A stretch of DNA of 64,000 bases from Magicicada septendecula (GCA_034769895.1 CM068372.1:434265958-434329957), one strand, 5' to 3'; counted from the stretch's first letter, positions 11,763 to 23,749 are shown. Notes: a model not told the origin generated them from the letters alone. Made by a program: numbers and translations.

Positions 11763-13109
11763 GTCCCACCGCAAAAAAAAAAATGCATTAATCAGCAACA
11801 AGAATGTACTATTATTTCTTTATTGGATACATAAATTTTGTCCCTAGTTCTGACGTCAATTGTACTCTTTCATACAACCACTCTTAATCAATTTTAATTA
11901 CGTTCAGTGTTTCGTCCGTATTTCAGACGCCATCTTAGATTGTTGCCAAATTTCTTACCTAAGGTAACACCAGAGTTCGGATCAGCGAACCGGGAGAGCA
12001 GAATAGGATTATTTAGTAAATGAATTAATTATCTGTTCACAAAAAATTATTACCTTTTATTACTTTCATCAACAATCATACATTAAATTTTCCCTTAAAA
12101 CACAAAGCAAACGTTATTTGTTCATTCATAATCTAGCATGATTATTGTATTTTTTCTTTTATTAATAAACGCAAATAGAACTGACAATTAGATTATTTAT
12201 CTAATTAACCCACAAACCAGCACTTCTAGATATTAACATACTTATCACTCACACACGCACACACAGCCACCCATACCCTTAGAGATCTTATTTTAAAATA
12301 TAATAATAATATTTTGGTTTTAGCCCTTATTAAAATTTTGTTCTACCCCCCATTTGTTACTCAGCTGAATCGTCCAGATGACTCCGCATTGTCCCACGCA
12401 CTTTCATCGTATTTTTTCACCATATGTTGTTTGAATATAAATGTTCGTATATTTAAGCCACAACTGTTAGTCCACTTTATACTGGTTTTAATTTTGTACT
12501 TTGCATTTTACATTTTGTACATGCGGGCGAGACAAAAACTGTGTTCAGCCGGCGGACGCATGAACGGCTTGCATCCGTTGTCGTGTGAGATGTTATTTGC
12601 CAACTGCTTTGTTCTCCAAGCGTTAACGAACTGCTGGCGTTGACACACCTACATTCCAGCGTGACGTATTGGCTGACGTCAGATCGTACGATCCGTTGAA
12701 TTACATAACTTGCATGTCATGTATCTAAAAATAACTGTTCTGCCTGCGTCTGGAGCTGACCTTGACACAAATCCACTCGCTTGATATTACGTCGTTGTAT
12801 AATTCATGAAATAAAATTTGTTTATTCTTCCCATAATTATTATTTATATTTTTTGTTTCCCAAAATTACCCCAGGTAGGCCTAAATGTCCCGTTACAAGA
12901 ACTGCAAGTTGCGAGCATGAGTGAAGTCTATTTTTTGTTGCTCCCGACTCTACCGCAGCTAATTAGTTACCCCGACTGTACGGCTTACACTATGACTCAT
13001 ATGTCTGTCATTCGCCCCACCCTCACTCACTCACTGTCACAACTCACTACTCAGCACAGTGCAGTTTATCATTGTACGCGGATCGGTTTATCGTCTGTTA
13101 CATGCATAT
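11763..13109. other. left arm of Tigger-like element, no coding match
   Basis: AT-rich sequence with two open frames of about 100 codons (12314-12643 and 12818-13114) that do not resemble the CENP-B-like DNA-binding domain expected at a transposase N-terminus. It may be 5' untranslated transposon sequence or an unrelated filler. Confidence 0.4.
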
Positions 13110-14415
13110 TGTAACGTGTCGTTTCACCAAACATAAAACATAACATACTAACTAAAGGATAATTTAATGACTGTAACAAACTATGGCTGACAATGACCAA
13201 AAAACCAAGAAGTTAATGATCCCAGGACAAAAGATGTAAATAAATAAGTAATTAATCACACTGTTCAGTACATTTACATATGTTTTCATTTGTGTTAAAC
13301 TAATTCAGTGTAATAAGACAATTTATATTATTATTGAAAACTTCATTACTAGTTAAAATATAAATAAATCTAATTTAACTATGGGGAGGTCTGCGCACCT
13401 CAGACCGTTATTTTATTTATCAAGAAAAAAATTTACATAAAAGTGAATTACTTAAGTTTTACAAATATAATAAGATCAAACTATAATTATAAAAGTGGTA
13501 TGGTATGACAGTGCTAGAAAGTGAGAATAACAGTGAAATACGGTAAAAAGGAAAATTTGTGTATAATGAAAGTGATTGAACATAATTATAACGAGCACTG
13601 AAGAAATATATAATCTATATGAAACAGGTATATAATCCATATAGTGAAATCACACATAGTAAATAATTTAAAAGATAGAAACTCTTACGTTAAAAAAACT
13701 TATAATAATATAGTTATGAAGGAAAAATAAAGTAAAGGTCAACAGAATATTATTAATTAGAAATGGTACACCAAACCTGTGACCCATAAAAAATATAGCC
13801 ATGGCCTTTAACTAAAGAAATTAATGTTATGAGTGGAAGAAGATTGTTTGTTAAAAAAATTGTGAATTGCAAGCCAGAACGTTTAAGATAAATGACTGCT
13901 GAGTTGATGGAAATTAAAGATTAATAAAAGCTGAGATGACCAGGAAAACCAACCCAAGACCTAGAGGAATGATGTTTTGACAGAGAGAGACCAAAAAACC
14001 AAGTGTCCAGGAGCAGAATCAACGAATAAATCCATTGGGAAAACTGCAAAGTTGGTGAGATCATACCACAAAAACAATAACTGGAAAACAATAAAAAAAA
14101 TAAATAAATAATAATAATTGTGAATTACTTTAGTACACTATTATGAAAATAGTCGTTAATCATAAGAGTTTTTTGTTATAGTTTCTAGTTGTTTAAAAGA
14201 ACCCACAAACATTCAACAGACATTAACAACACTATATTACCAAGTCTCATGCATAAAAATTATATTGTCTGTTCTATGTGTAACCTGTACCAGACTTCAA
14301 TGATACTTGTATGTTAACCCTGAGATTCATGAGATTCAGATAAATAATAATCTAATTTTAAAATAAAACAGGTTATACTTTTTTAGTCAGAGATACTAAT
14401 TATTTTAATATTACA
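13110..14415 (+). repeat. family B LTR 1
   Basis: 1306 bp, TG...CA ends. It contains a GC-rich hairpin segment at 13386-13406 in otherwise AT-rich DNA, conserved in the other two LTRs with minor change. The left boundary is defined by the transition from Tigger sequence and by comparison with LTR 2. Confidence 0.88.
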
Positions 14416-14418
14416 TAT

Positions 14419-14429
14419 TGGCGCCCAAC
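14419..14429 (+). other. family B primer binding site, tRNA-Lys(CUU)-like
   Basis: TGGCGCCCAAC, three bases after the LTR, equals the first 11 bases of the complement of the 3' end of tRNA-Lys(CUU), as in retroviruses primed by tRNA-Lys1,2. The match stops after 11 bases. The same site is at 18915-18925 in the second unit. Confidence 0.7.
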
Positions 14430-14527
14430 CGGTAGAGCTGAAATTAGGCAAAACCAACTAACCGAAACACAATTAGTGAAATACCGATTAACCTAATTTT
14501 AGCTGGAAACTGCTAGAAGACTAAAAA

Positions 14528-15801
14528 ATGCAATGACGAGAAGCTTCTCAGAAGAGAGGACAAAAGCCAGAGACAGAAGAAGATAGGCGGGAACAAGAAG
14601 AAGAAACAGTCAAAGACAGCGAAATGGAAGAACAGGCGGGTGACAATGAAGAAGCCAGAGGAGGCCTGGATTTACAAAAATTATGGGAATTAATTAAAGA
14701 AAATTCCAAGAAACAGGAGGAAAAAATAACCAAACAAAATAAACAAATGAAGGAAGATTTGAGAAAAATGAAAGAAGAAACTAATGAGAATTTTAGGAAA
14801 CAGGAGGAAAAAATAAACAAACTAATGAGAATTTATTAAAACAAATGAATGAAAGATTGGACAGGAATGATGAGAGTTTAAGACAATTGAATGAAGAAAA
14901 TAATGAGAACTTTAGAAAACAAAACGAAAATTTTGAATGAAACGAAGAAAGTTTAAGACAGATGAATGAAAAGATGGACAGTATTAAAGAGGGTACTAAG
15001 GAAGATTTTAGGCACATTAATAAGAAAATTGAGAACTCTAACAAGGAGTTAAGGGAAACTCTCAATGAGAAAATTGAAGATGTCAGTAAGACACTTAGCC
15101 AGAGGACGGACAAGTATAAGGAGGAAGTTGGACAGCAGATAGCCGATACAAAGGACAGGCTGGAGAAAACTGAAGAAACATTTGTACAGTCCAGAATAGA
15201 AGTAGATGCCAGAATAGATCAGGTAGAAAATAATAACAAAATTGGTATAACGGAGGTGCGAGCAGAAACACAAAAGAAGCTAGATGAAATAAAGGAAACA
15301 ATAGGTGGTCAAATCGAAACCATCAAGGGTGATGCAGGACAAGTAAAAGGGCAGGTAGACCAAATCCAGGAAGAACTGGTAATTCTACAAAATAGACCGA
15401 TAAATTACACACACATACCAATAGGAGAAAACCAAGAGGATATTAAGCACCCGGAAAAGAAGATGAAGAAAATATGGAAAAAGGAACTAATAAAAACAAG
15501 GAAGGAGTTGGAGATGATAAACAATGGACTATTTAATGTAATTAATCTCCCAATAACCGACCATAGGGAAATAGGTAATGATAAAAATTATAGTAGGAAC
15601 TTAATAGAAATTTTAGAAATAATTCACAATAAAACAGTGTGTAACAAATTAAAAAGGTCTATAGGTAAATTGAATACACCAGAAATAAAAATGCATAATA
15701 AAATGTCATGGATAGCAATAATGATTGATATACAATTGACATATTTGTTTAGTAAACTAGATGATAGAGTGATAGAAATAAGATTTAAAATTTTGTATTA
15801 G
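14528..15801 (+). pseudogene. family B gag-like region, unit 1
   Basis: It encodes a charged N-terminus (KRGQKPETEEDRRE type) followed by about 300 residues of coiled coil with repeats such as NENFRKQEEKI and DESLRQLNEEN, then the motif RPINYTHIPIGENQED, then about 130 residues that I do not recognise (Lys- and Ile-rich, ending LDDRVIEIRFKILY). The motif after the coil matches RPTSFTNIPINENRE of family A gag, which supports common origin, but the capsid-like part seen in family A is not recognisable here. It looks broken a few times. There is no zinc knuckle and no pol downstream. Confidence 0.65.
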
Positions 15802-17067
15802 AAACATTGCCATATAAGGTAATAGAGAGGTATTTAACTAGGACTGAAATAGTTCTGAAAACCATAGCAGACCGAACAATAAGGGCAATTGAGATCGACC
15901 ACGGATAAACTAAGTAAGATAGCGCCATCGAAAGAAGGGACTGATTTTCTGGGTACCGATCAAGCAAACCATTTAAGAAAGGAAGAAGAAAATAATGATA
16001 ATTAGAACAAAAATAAAATAAATAATCACTCTAGACTTAAGAAAAAATAATGATAATTAAGAAAACATAACCAAAACTGAAGAAAAGCTGATAAGGAACA
16101 AAAGGGGAATATAAACGGAAAAATAAGAAGAAAAAAGTATTAAACTAACAATTAATTAAGACAAAATATTATTTAGAAAAATATAACAAGGGATTCGTTA
16201 GAAAGAAAACAGGGTAAAGCGAAAACAAACTGAGACATAGAGTACATCAAAGTAAACACTACAAGGGGTGCTAACAACAGTCTTGATCAAAACATGAGCG
16301 AACACTTCAGGAATGAAACGAAATGCAGGAGAATAAAACGGAGAGAATACGCACGCTGTCCATAAACCAGATACAATTATAGGAGCCACAGGTAAATAAT
16401 ATAAAACCCAAAAGCAGCAAATAAACCTGAATGTTACGAGAGAAGGCATAGGAATTCCTACGGTGTTATTAGTAACCCAATGGTTACTCTTTAAGGTATA
16501 AACAGAGTGTTGTATGCTATGGCGCCACTCTGCGATTATGAATGATCCGCTGAGATAATAGGCAGCACAAGTGCCCCTCAGGACAGGAATTCATACTAAG
16601 TTAGGGAAAATGTTAGGGTATCCATAGGAAACAAATAAATCGTAACAGACCAGAATCATGGCAGGAAAGACTGCAGGAAATCAGGGCATCCCAAGGAAAA
16701 GGATATACAGAGACCATGAGTGTGGCTGGCACAAAAGAAGAGGTTAGTGAACAATTACAATAACTACTGAATCGTATTCTCCAACTCACCGAATAAAGCG
16801 AAGAATTTAAATAATATCCGGTTAAACAGTTGTTAAAGAATGCTGTAAGAAAGTAAATCCAGCGCATGATAAAAGAAGATATTATAGGAAAAAGTAGTTT
16901 GTCAATTACCAACCCCATTGTAGCAACACCCCAAGGAATATATAACCAAACCGAGATAAAGAGGTATTATGAAAAGTGAAGACAGTTTTTGTAGATTTTT
17001 GCCATTTATTTCAGTAACTCCTAAAACTACCATTACTGAAATAACTTGTCTTAAACGGGGGGCTTTA
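15802..17067 (+). other. family B 3' internal region, unit 1, with hairpin and polypurine tract
   Basis: About 1.27 kb of purine-rich sequence without a convincing frame; small antisense frames are shared with unit 2 only because the DNA is nearly identical. It ends with a perfect 12-base inverted repeat (17006-17017 and 17033-17044) and a G-run polypurine tract (about 17052-17062) just before the next LTR. No reverse transcriptase, integrase or envelope motif was seen. Confidence 0.6.
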
Positions 17068-17638
17068 TGTAACGTGTCGTTTCACCAAACATAAAACATA
17101 ACATACTAACTAAAGGATAATTTACTGACTATAACAAACTATGGCTGACAATGACCAAAAAACCAAGAAGTTAATGATCCCAGGACAAAAGATGTAAATA
17201 AATAAGTAATTAATCACACTGTTCAGTACATTTACATATGTTTTTATTTGTGTTAAACTAATTCACTGTAATAAGACAATTTATATTATTATTGAAAACT
17301 TCATTACTAGTTAAAATGTAAATAAATCTAATTTAACTATGGGGAGGTCTGCGCACCTCAGACCGTTATTTTATTTATCAAGAAAAAATTTACATAAAAG
17401 TGAATTATTTAAGTTTTACAAATATAATAAGATGAAACTATAATTATAGAAGTGGTATGGTATGACAGTGCTAGAAAGTGAGAATAACAGTGAAATACGG
17501 TAAAAAGGAAAATTTGTGTATAATGAAAGTGATTGTTTTTTTTTAAACATTTTTCTTGCCTCCAGAAACGATTAAGACTATAAAATAGGTTAATTACCTT
17601 CTGTCAACGTTTCTTAAAATCCTTTTAGGATGAATCGA

Positions 17639-17667
17639 GTTTCGACACCATTTGGTGTCATCATCAG
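17639..17667 (-). ncRNA. hammerhead-ribozyme-like core in Penelope-like 3' region
   Basis: On the minus strand CTGATGA is followed after one base by GACACC, loop AAAT, GGTGTC and then GAAAC: the conserved CUGANGA...GAAA core with a perfect six-pair stem II. Penelope-like elements are known to carry hammerhead motifs. Stem III and a cleavage site could not be assigned with confidence, and the extra base before stem II is unusual, so activity is uncertain. Confidence 0.55.
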
Positions 17668-17859
17668 ATCGGAATATGAATTACGTTAAAACATTTTGAT
17701 GCATATACATCGCGTCAGATATTAAAACATTAAAAACAACACATAACATTATATAAATAATAAATAAACTATATCACAACAAATAACATTATAACAATAA
17801 AATATAAAAAACAACGCGGCCGCAAACGAACCTGTACAGGAACGCACCTCACGGTAAGA

Positions 17860-18201
17860 TTAATCAATGCCGGTTTGACCTTGGATCAATTTTATCGATC
17901 TGATATAGCCAATTTCTCCCTCTATAAGATCGATTCTATTAAATAAAACATTATTGGTATGTATTGCTTTCTCATTTAGGATACGATTGTGATCCTTCTT
18001 TATGGCTTTATATATCTCGAACCTTTCAAGGGTGTCCAGCTTTAGTGACTTTTTACATTTATGTAGGATATCCAAATTATCATTAATACTCTTTATATTA
18101 TGGTTATATGAGCTCAAATGTTCTGCAAATGTAGATCTTATTACATTTGACTTGGAGCTTGGGATATGTTCTTTATAGCGTAATTTGAAAGAATTGAACA
18201 T
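17860..18201 (-). pseudogene. C-terminal fragment of Penelope-like GIY-YIG endonuclease
   Basis: 113 residues match the tail of Penelope-like reverse transcriptase/endonuclease proteins: FKLRYKEHI, STFAEHLSSYNHNIKSI, ILHKCKKSLKLDTLERFEIYK and RILNEK, in the canonical order. The Glu in the LExxEIY block and the Arg/Lys of RYKEH are residues usual in the GIY-YIG nuclease of these elements. The GIY and YIG strands and the whole reverse transcriptase are missing because of 5' truncation, so the fragment has no activity. The frame itself is open to its stop, which suggests a recent insertion. The Met at 18201 is only an internal codon. Confidence 0.85.
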
Positions 18202-18914
18202 ATTAGAAATTGATTGAACATAATTATAATGAGCATTGAAGAAATATATAATCTATATGAAACAGGTATATAACCCATATAGTGAAATCAAACATAGTAA
18301 ATAATTTAAAAGATAGAAACTCTTACGTTAAAAAAACTTATAATAATATAGTTACGAAGGAAAAATAAAGCCAGAACGTTTAAGATAAATGACTGCTGAG
18401 TTGATGGAAATTGAAGATTAATAAAAGCTGAGATGACCAGGAAAACCAACCCAAGACCTAGAGGAATGATGTTTTGACAGAGAGAGACCAAAAAACCAGG
18501 TGTCCAGGAGCAGAATCAACGAATAAATCCATTGGGAAAACTGCAAAGTTGGTGAGATCATACCACAAAAACAATAACTGAAAAAACAATAAAAAAATAA
18601 ATAAATAATAATAATTGTGAATTACTTTAGTACACTATTATGAAAATAGTCGTTAATCATAAGAGTTTTTGTTATAGTTTCTAGTTGTTTAAAAGAACCC
18701 ACAAACATTCAACAGACATTAACAACACTATATTACCAAGTCTCATGCATAAAAATTATATTGTCTGTTCTATGTGTAACCTGTACCAGACTTCAATGAT
18801 ACTTGTATGTTAACCCTGAGATTCATGAGATTCAGATAAATAATAATCTAATTTAAAAATAAAACAGGTTATACTTTTTTAGTCAGAGATACTAATTATT
18901 TTAATATTACATAT

Positions 18915-18925
18915 TGGCGCCCAAC
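18915..18925 (+). other. family B primer binding site, unit 2
   Basis: Identical TGGCGCCCAAC three bases after LTR 2. Confidence 0.7.
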
Positions 18926-19023
18926 CGGTAGAGCTGAAATTAGGCAAAACCAACTAACCGAAACACAATTAGTGAAATAACGATTGACCTAATTTTAGCT
19001 GGCAACTGCTAGAAGACTAAAAA

Positions 19024-20312
19024 ATGCGACGACGAGAAGCTTCTCAGAAGAGAGGACAAAAGCCAGAGACAGAAGAAGATAGGCGGGAAGAAGAAGAAGA
19101 AACAGTCAAAGACAGCGAAATGGAAGAACAGGCGGGTGACAATGAAGAAGCCAGAGGAGGCCTGGATTTACAAAAATTATGGGAATTAATTAAAGAAAAT
19201 TCCAAGAAACAGGAGGAAAAAATAACCGAACAAAATAAACAAATTAAGGAAGATTTGAGAAAAATGAAAGAAGAAACTAATGAGAATTTTAGGAAACAGG
19301 AGGAAAAAATAACTGAACAAAATAAACAAACTAATGAGAATTTATTAAAACAAATGAATGAAAGATTGGACAGGAATGATGAGAGTTTAAGACAATTGAA
19401 TGAAGAAAATAATGAGAACTTTAGAAAACAAAATGAAAAGTTTGAACGAAATGAAGAAAGTTTAAGACAGATGAATGAAAAGATGGAAAGCATTAAAGAG
19501 GGTACACTAAGGAAGATTTTAGGCACATTAATAAGAAAATTGAGAACTCTAACAAGGAGTTAAGGGAAACTCTCAATGAGAAAATTGAAGACGTCAGTAA
19601 GACACTTAGCCAGAGGACGGACAAGTATAAGGAGGAAGTTGGACAGCAGATAGCCGATACAAAGGACAGGCTGGAGAAAACTGAAGAAACATTTGTACAG
19701 TCCAGAATAGAAGTAGATGCCAGAATAGATCAGGTAGAAAATAATAACAAAATTGGTATAATGGAGGTGCGAGCAGAAACACAAAAGAAGCTAGATGAAA
19801 TAAAGGAAACAATAGGTGGTCAAATCGAAACCGTCAAGGGTGATGCAGGACAAGTAAAAGGGCAGGTAGACCAAATCCAGGAAGAACTGGTAATTCTACA
19901 AAATAGACCGATAAATTACACACACATACCAATAGGAGAAAACCAAGAGGATATTAAGCACCCGGAAAAGAGGATGAAGAAAATATGGAAAAAGGAACTA
20001 ATAAAAACAAGGAAGGAGTTGGAGATGATAAACAATGGACTATTTAATGTAATTAATCTCCCAATAACCGACCATAGGGAAATAGGTAATGATAAAAATT
20101 ATAGTAGGAACTTAATAGAAATTTTAGAAATAATTCACAATAAAATGGTGTGTAACAAATTAAAAAGGTCTATAGGTAAATTGAATACACCAGAAATAAA
20201 AATGCATAATAAAATGTCATGGATAGCAACAATGATTGATATACAATTGACATATTTGTTTAGTAAACTAGATGATAGAGTGATAGAAATAAGATTTAAA
20301 ATTTTGTATTAG
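19024..20312 (+). pseudogene. family B gag-like region, unit 2
   Basis: Near-identical to the unit 1 copy and better preserved at its N-terminal end: a continuous charged and coiled-coil stretch, then the RPINYTHIPIGENQED motif and the same unrecognised C-terminal part. It looks broken about once or twice. The two units do not share all their breaks, so they decayed at least partly independently after duplication. Confidence 0.65.
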
Positions 20313-21577
20313 AAACATTGCCATATAAGGTAATAGAGAGGTATTTAGCTAGGACTGAAATAGTTCTGAAAACCATAGCAGACCGAACAATAAGGGCAAT
20401 TGAGATCGACCACGGATAAACTAAGTAAGATAGCGCCATCGAAAGAAGGGACTGATTTTCTGGGTACCGATCAAGCAAACCATTTAAGAAAGGAAGAAGA
20501 AAATAATGATAATTAAAACAAAAATAAAATAAATAATCACTCTAGACTTAAGAAAAAATAATGATAATTAAGAAAACATAACCAAAACTGAAGAAAAGCT
20601 GATAAGGAACAAAAGGGGAATATAAACGGAAAAATAAGAAGAAAAAAGTATTAAACTAACAATTAATTAAGACAAAATATTATTTAGAAAAATATAACAA
20701 AGGATTCGTTAGAAAGAAAACAGGGTAAAGCAAAAACAAACTGAGACATAGAGTACATCAAAGTAAACACTACAAGGGGTGCTAACAACAGTCTTGATCA
20801 AAACATGAGCGAACACTTCAGGAATGAAACGAAATGCAGGAGAATAAAACGGAGAGAATACGCACGCTGTCCATAAACCAGATACAATTATAGGAGCCAC
20901 AGGTAAATAATATAAAACCCAAAAGCAGCAAATAAACCTGAATGTTACGAGAGAAGGCATAGGAATTCCTATGGTGTTATTAGTAACCCAATGGTTACTC
21001 TTTAAGGTATAAACAGAGTGTTGTATGCTACGGCGCCACTCTGCGATTATGAATGATCCGCTGAGATAATAGGCAGCACAAGTGCCCCTCAGGACAGGAA
21101 TTCATACTAAGTTAGGGAAAATGTTAGGGTACCCATAGGAACAAATAAACCGTAACAGACCAGAATCATGGCAGGAAAGACTGCAGGAAATCAGGGCATT
21201 CCAAGGAAAAGGATATACAGAGATCATGAGTGTGGCTGGCACAAAAGAAGAGGTTAGTGAACAATTACAATAACTACTGAATCGTATTCTCCAACTCACC
21301 GAATAAAGCGAAGAATTTAAATAATATCCGGTTAAACAGTTGTTAAAGAATGCTGTAAGAAAGTAAATCCAGCGCATGATAAAAGAAGATATTATAGGAA
21401 AAAGTAGTTTGTCAATTACCAACCCCATTGTAGCAACACCCCAAGGAATATATAACCAAACCGAGATAAAGAGGTATTATGAAAAGTGAAGACAGTTTTT
21501 GTAGATTTTTGCCATTTATTTCAGTAACACCTAAAACTACCATTACTGAAATAACTTGTCTTAAACGGGGGGCTTTA
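20313..21577 (+). other. family B 3' internal region, unit 2
   Basis: Near-identical to 15802-17067, including the 12-base inverted repeat (21516-21527 and 21543-21554) and the G-rich tract before LTR 3. No pol. Confidence 0.6.
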
Positions 21578-22766
21578 TGTAACGTGTTGTTTCACCAAAC
21601 ATAAAACATAACATACTAACTAAAGGATAATTTACTGACTGTAACAAACTATGGCTGACAATGACCAAAAAACCAAGAAGTTAATGATCCCAGGACAAAA
21701 GATGTAAATAAATAAGTAATTAATCACACTGTTCAGTACATTTACATATGTTTTTATTTGTGTTAAACTAATTCAGTGTAATAAGACAATTTATATTATT
21801 ATTAAAAACTTCATTACTAGTTAAAATGTAAATAAATCTAATTTAACTATGGGGAGGTCTGCGCACCTCAGACAGTTATTTTATTTATCAAGAAAAAAAA
21901 TTTACATAAAAGTGAATTATTTAAGTTTTACACATATAATAAGATCAAACTATAATTATAAAAGAGGTATGGTATGACAGTGCTAGAAAGTGAGAATAAC
22001 AGTGAAATACGGTAAAAAGGAAAAATTGTGTATAATGAAAGTGATTGAACATAATTATAATGAGCATTGAAGAAATATATAATCTATATGAAACAGGTAT
22101 ATAACCCATATAGTGAAATCAAACAAAGTAAATAATTTAAAAGATAGAAACTCTTACGTTAAAAAACTTACAATAATATAGTTATGAAGGAAAAATAAAG
22201 TAAAGGTCAACAGAATATTATTAATTAGAAATGGTACACCAAAACTGTGACCCATAAAAAATATAGCCATGGCCTTTAACTAAAGAAATTAATGTTTTGA
22301 GTGGAAGAAGATTGTTGTTGAAAATTGTGAATTGCAAGCCAGAACGTTTACGATAAATGACTGCTGAGTTGATGGAAATTGAAGATCAATAAAAGCTGAG
22401 ATGACCAGGAAAACCAACCCAAGACCTAGAGGAATGATGTTTTGACAGAGAGAGACCAAAAAACCAGGTGTCCAGGAGCAGAATCAACGAATAAATCCAT
22501 TGGGAAAACTGCAAAGTTGGTGAGATCATACCACAAAAACAATAAAAAAATAAATAAATAATATTAATTGTGAATTACTTTAGTACACTATTATGAAAAT
22601 AGCCGTTAATCATAAGAGTTTTTTGTTATAGTTTCTAGTTGTTTAAAAGAACCCACAAACATTCAACAGACATTAACAACACTATATTACCAAGTCTCAT
22701 GATAAAAATTATATTGTCTGTTCTATGTGTAAATTGTACCAGACTTGAACGATACTTGTATGTTAA
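21578..22766 (+). repeat. family B LTR 3, incomplete
   Basis: Starts TGTAACGTG like the others and follows LTR 1 closely, then passes directly into Tigger transposase sequence at about 22766. It has no Penelope-like insert. Confidence 0.88.
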
Positions 22767-23573
22767 ATTGAAATTTTCAAAGACTGGTTTTTTAAGGAAT
22801 TCATTCCTTCAACAGAGAAGTTTTTGAAAGAAAATAATTTACCCAGAAAAGCAGTTTTGTTGGTAGATAATGCTCCAACGCACCCTGATGCAGAGGAGCT
22901 TCAAGATGGTGACATTAAGGCAATGTTTCTGCCTCCCAATGTAACCGCCATATGCCAACCTATTGATCAGGGTGTTTTGGAAACGATAAAAAGGAACTAT
23001 CACAGAAAGCTACTCTACACAGTGATAGAAGAAATTGAAGAAGAACCAGACATGATTGAAAAATTGAAACGCATCAATGTAAAGGATGTTGCTTATCGGG
23101 TTGCAAGGGCCTGGGCTGACGTAAGGGCTCCAACAATTGCCAAATCATGGAAGAAGCTGCTAGACGATTATGAAAGTATGGAAACGGAAAGCACAGATGA
23201 AACCGACGAAACCATTCTACCTTTAGTGCAATGTATCCCTGGATGTGAGGATGCATCTTTGCAATAAATCGAAAGTTGGATGAAAGATGATGATCAGTAT
23301 GTAACTGATGGAGAAATTGTCGCTCTTGTCAATTGCGATGACAACGAAATTGAAGATCAAGATCGAGCACCAACTGTTGAGCCTCTCACAATTTCACATA
23401 ACGACGGAGTTAAGGCTCTAGAAACTGCAATTAAATACACTGAGCAAGAAGAAGAAGCTACAGGAATCGACATAATGATGCTGCAAAGATGGCAAGACTT
23501 GACAGCAAAGAACCGGCACTCGTCAGGAAAGCAGACTACGATCAAAAATTTCTTTAAATCATCACAGGACTGA
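22767..23573 (+). pseudogene. pogo/Tigger transposase, C-terminal part
   Basis: The frame reads DWFFKEFIPSTEKFLKENN, then AVLLVDNAPTHP with the second catalytic Asp (about 22863), FLPPNVTAICQPIDQGV with the third catalytic Asp (about 22967), then YRVARAWADV and a C-terminal acidic tail ending in IKNFFKSSQD. This is the DDE/D integrase-like fold shared with CENP-B and Jerky. The N-terminal DNA-binding domains and the first catalytic Asp are missing because the sequence starts at the LTR junction. An in-frame TAA at 23265-23267, after DASLQ, interrupts the tail; the same frame continues as IESWMKDDDQ. It is a dead transposase. Only one frame and one stop, so the decay is modest. Confidence 0.9.
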
Positions 23574-23749
23574 ACTTTTTAAATGTATTTAACTTCAGAC
23601 AATTCTGTAACTGTAAGTTCATTTTTTCAGTTAATTTTTCTGTTGTTTTGTTGTAAAACATGATTATTAGGTTCGTAATGTGTAAAATTATAACATAGTT
23701 TGAAATTATAACATAGTTTGACGTTTAATAGGCTTTTTCTTAACACCTC

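Larger units (their letters stand above)
17536..18210 (-). mobile_element. Penelope-like element, 5'-truncated 3' fragment
   Basis: Present in LTR 2 and absent at the matching position in LTRs 1 and 3, so it is a clean insertion. The hexamer TGATTG flanks it on both sides (17530-17535 and 18211-18216), a plausible target duplication. In its own orientation it holds the end of the Penelope ORF, a 3' region with a hammerhead-like core and a terminal A-run. Only the last part was copied, the usual result of target-primed reverse transcription. It postdates the formation of the LTR array. Confidence 0.85.
17068..18911 (+). repeat. family B LTR 2, carrying a Penelope-like insertion
   Basis: It corresponds to LTR 1 from TGTAACG to ATTACA. 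It is longer because of the 675-bp insert at 17536-18210; without it the LTR is somewhat shorter than LTR 1. It is followed by the same primer site. Confidence 0.88.
13110..22766 (+). mobile_element. LTR family B: tandem array LTR-gag-LTR-gag-LTR inside Tigger
   Basis: Three near-identical LTRs (13110, 17068, 21578) alternate with two near-identical internal regions of about 2.66 kb. Each LTR starts TGTAACGTG and the complete ones end ATTACA. Each internal region starts with a primer site and ends with a G-rich polypurine tract. Neither contains pol. The left array edge abuts Tigger sequence; the last LTR is incomplete and abuts the Tigger transposase. A simple insertion has two LTRs, so a third LTR with a second internal region means local amplification, probably by LTR-LTR recombination. 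Both gag copies are broken; high LTR similarity suggests a fairly young array. Confidence 0.85.

Noticed and set aside
16198-16918. 83- and 101-codon minus-strand frames in family B, repeated in unit 2
   Set aside because: Antisense, no recognisable domain, and conserved only through the duplication of near-identical DNA.
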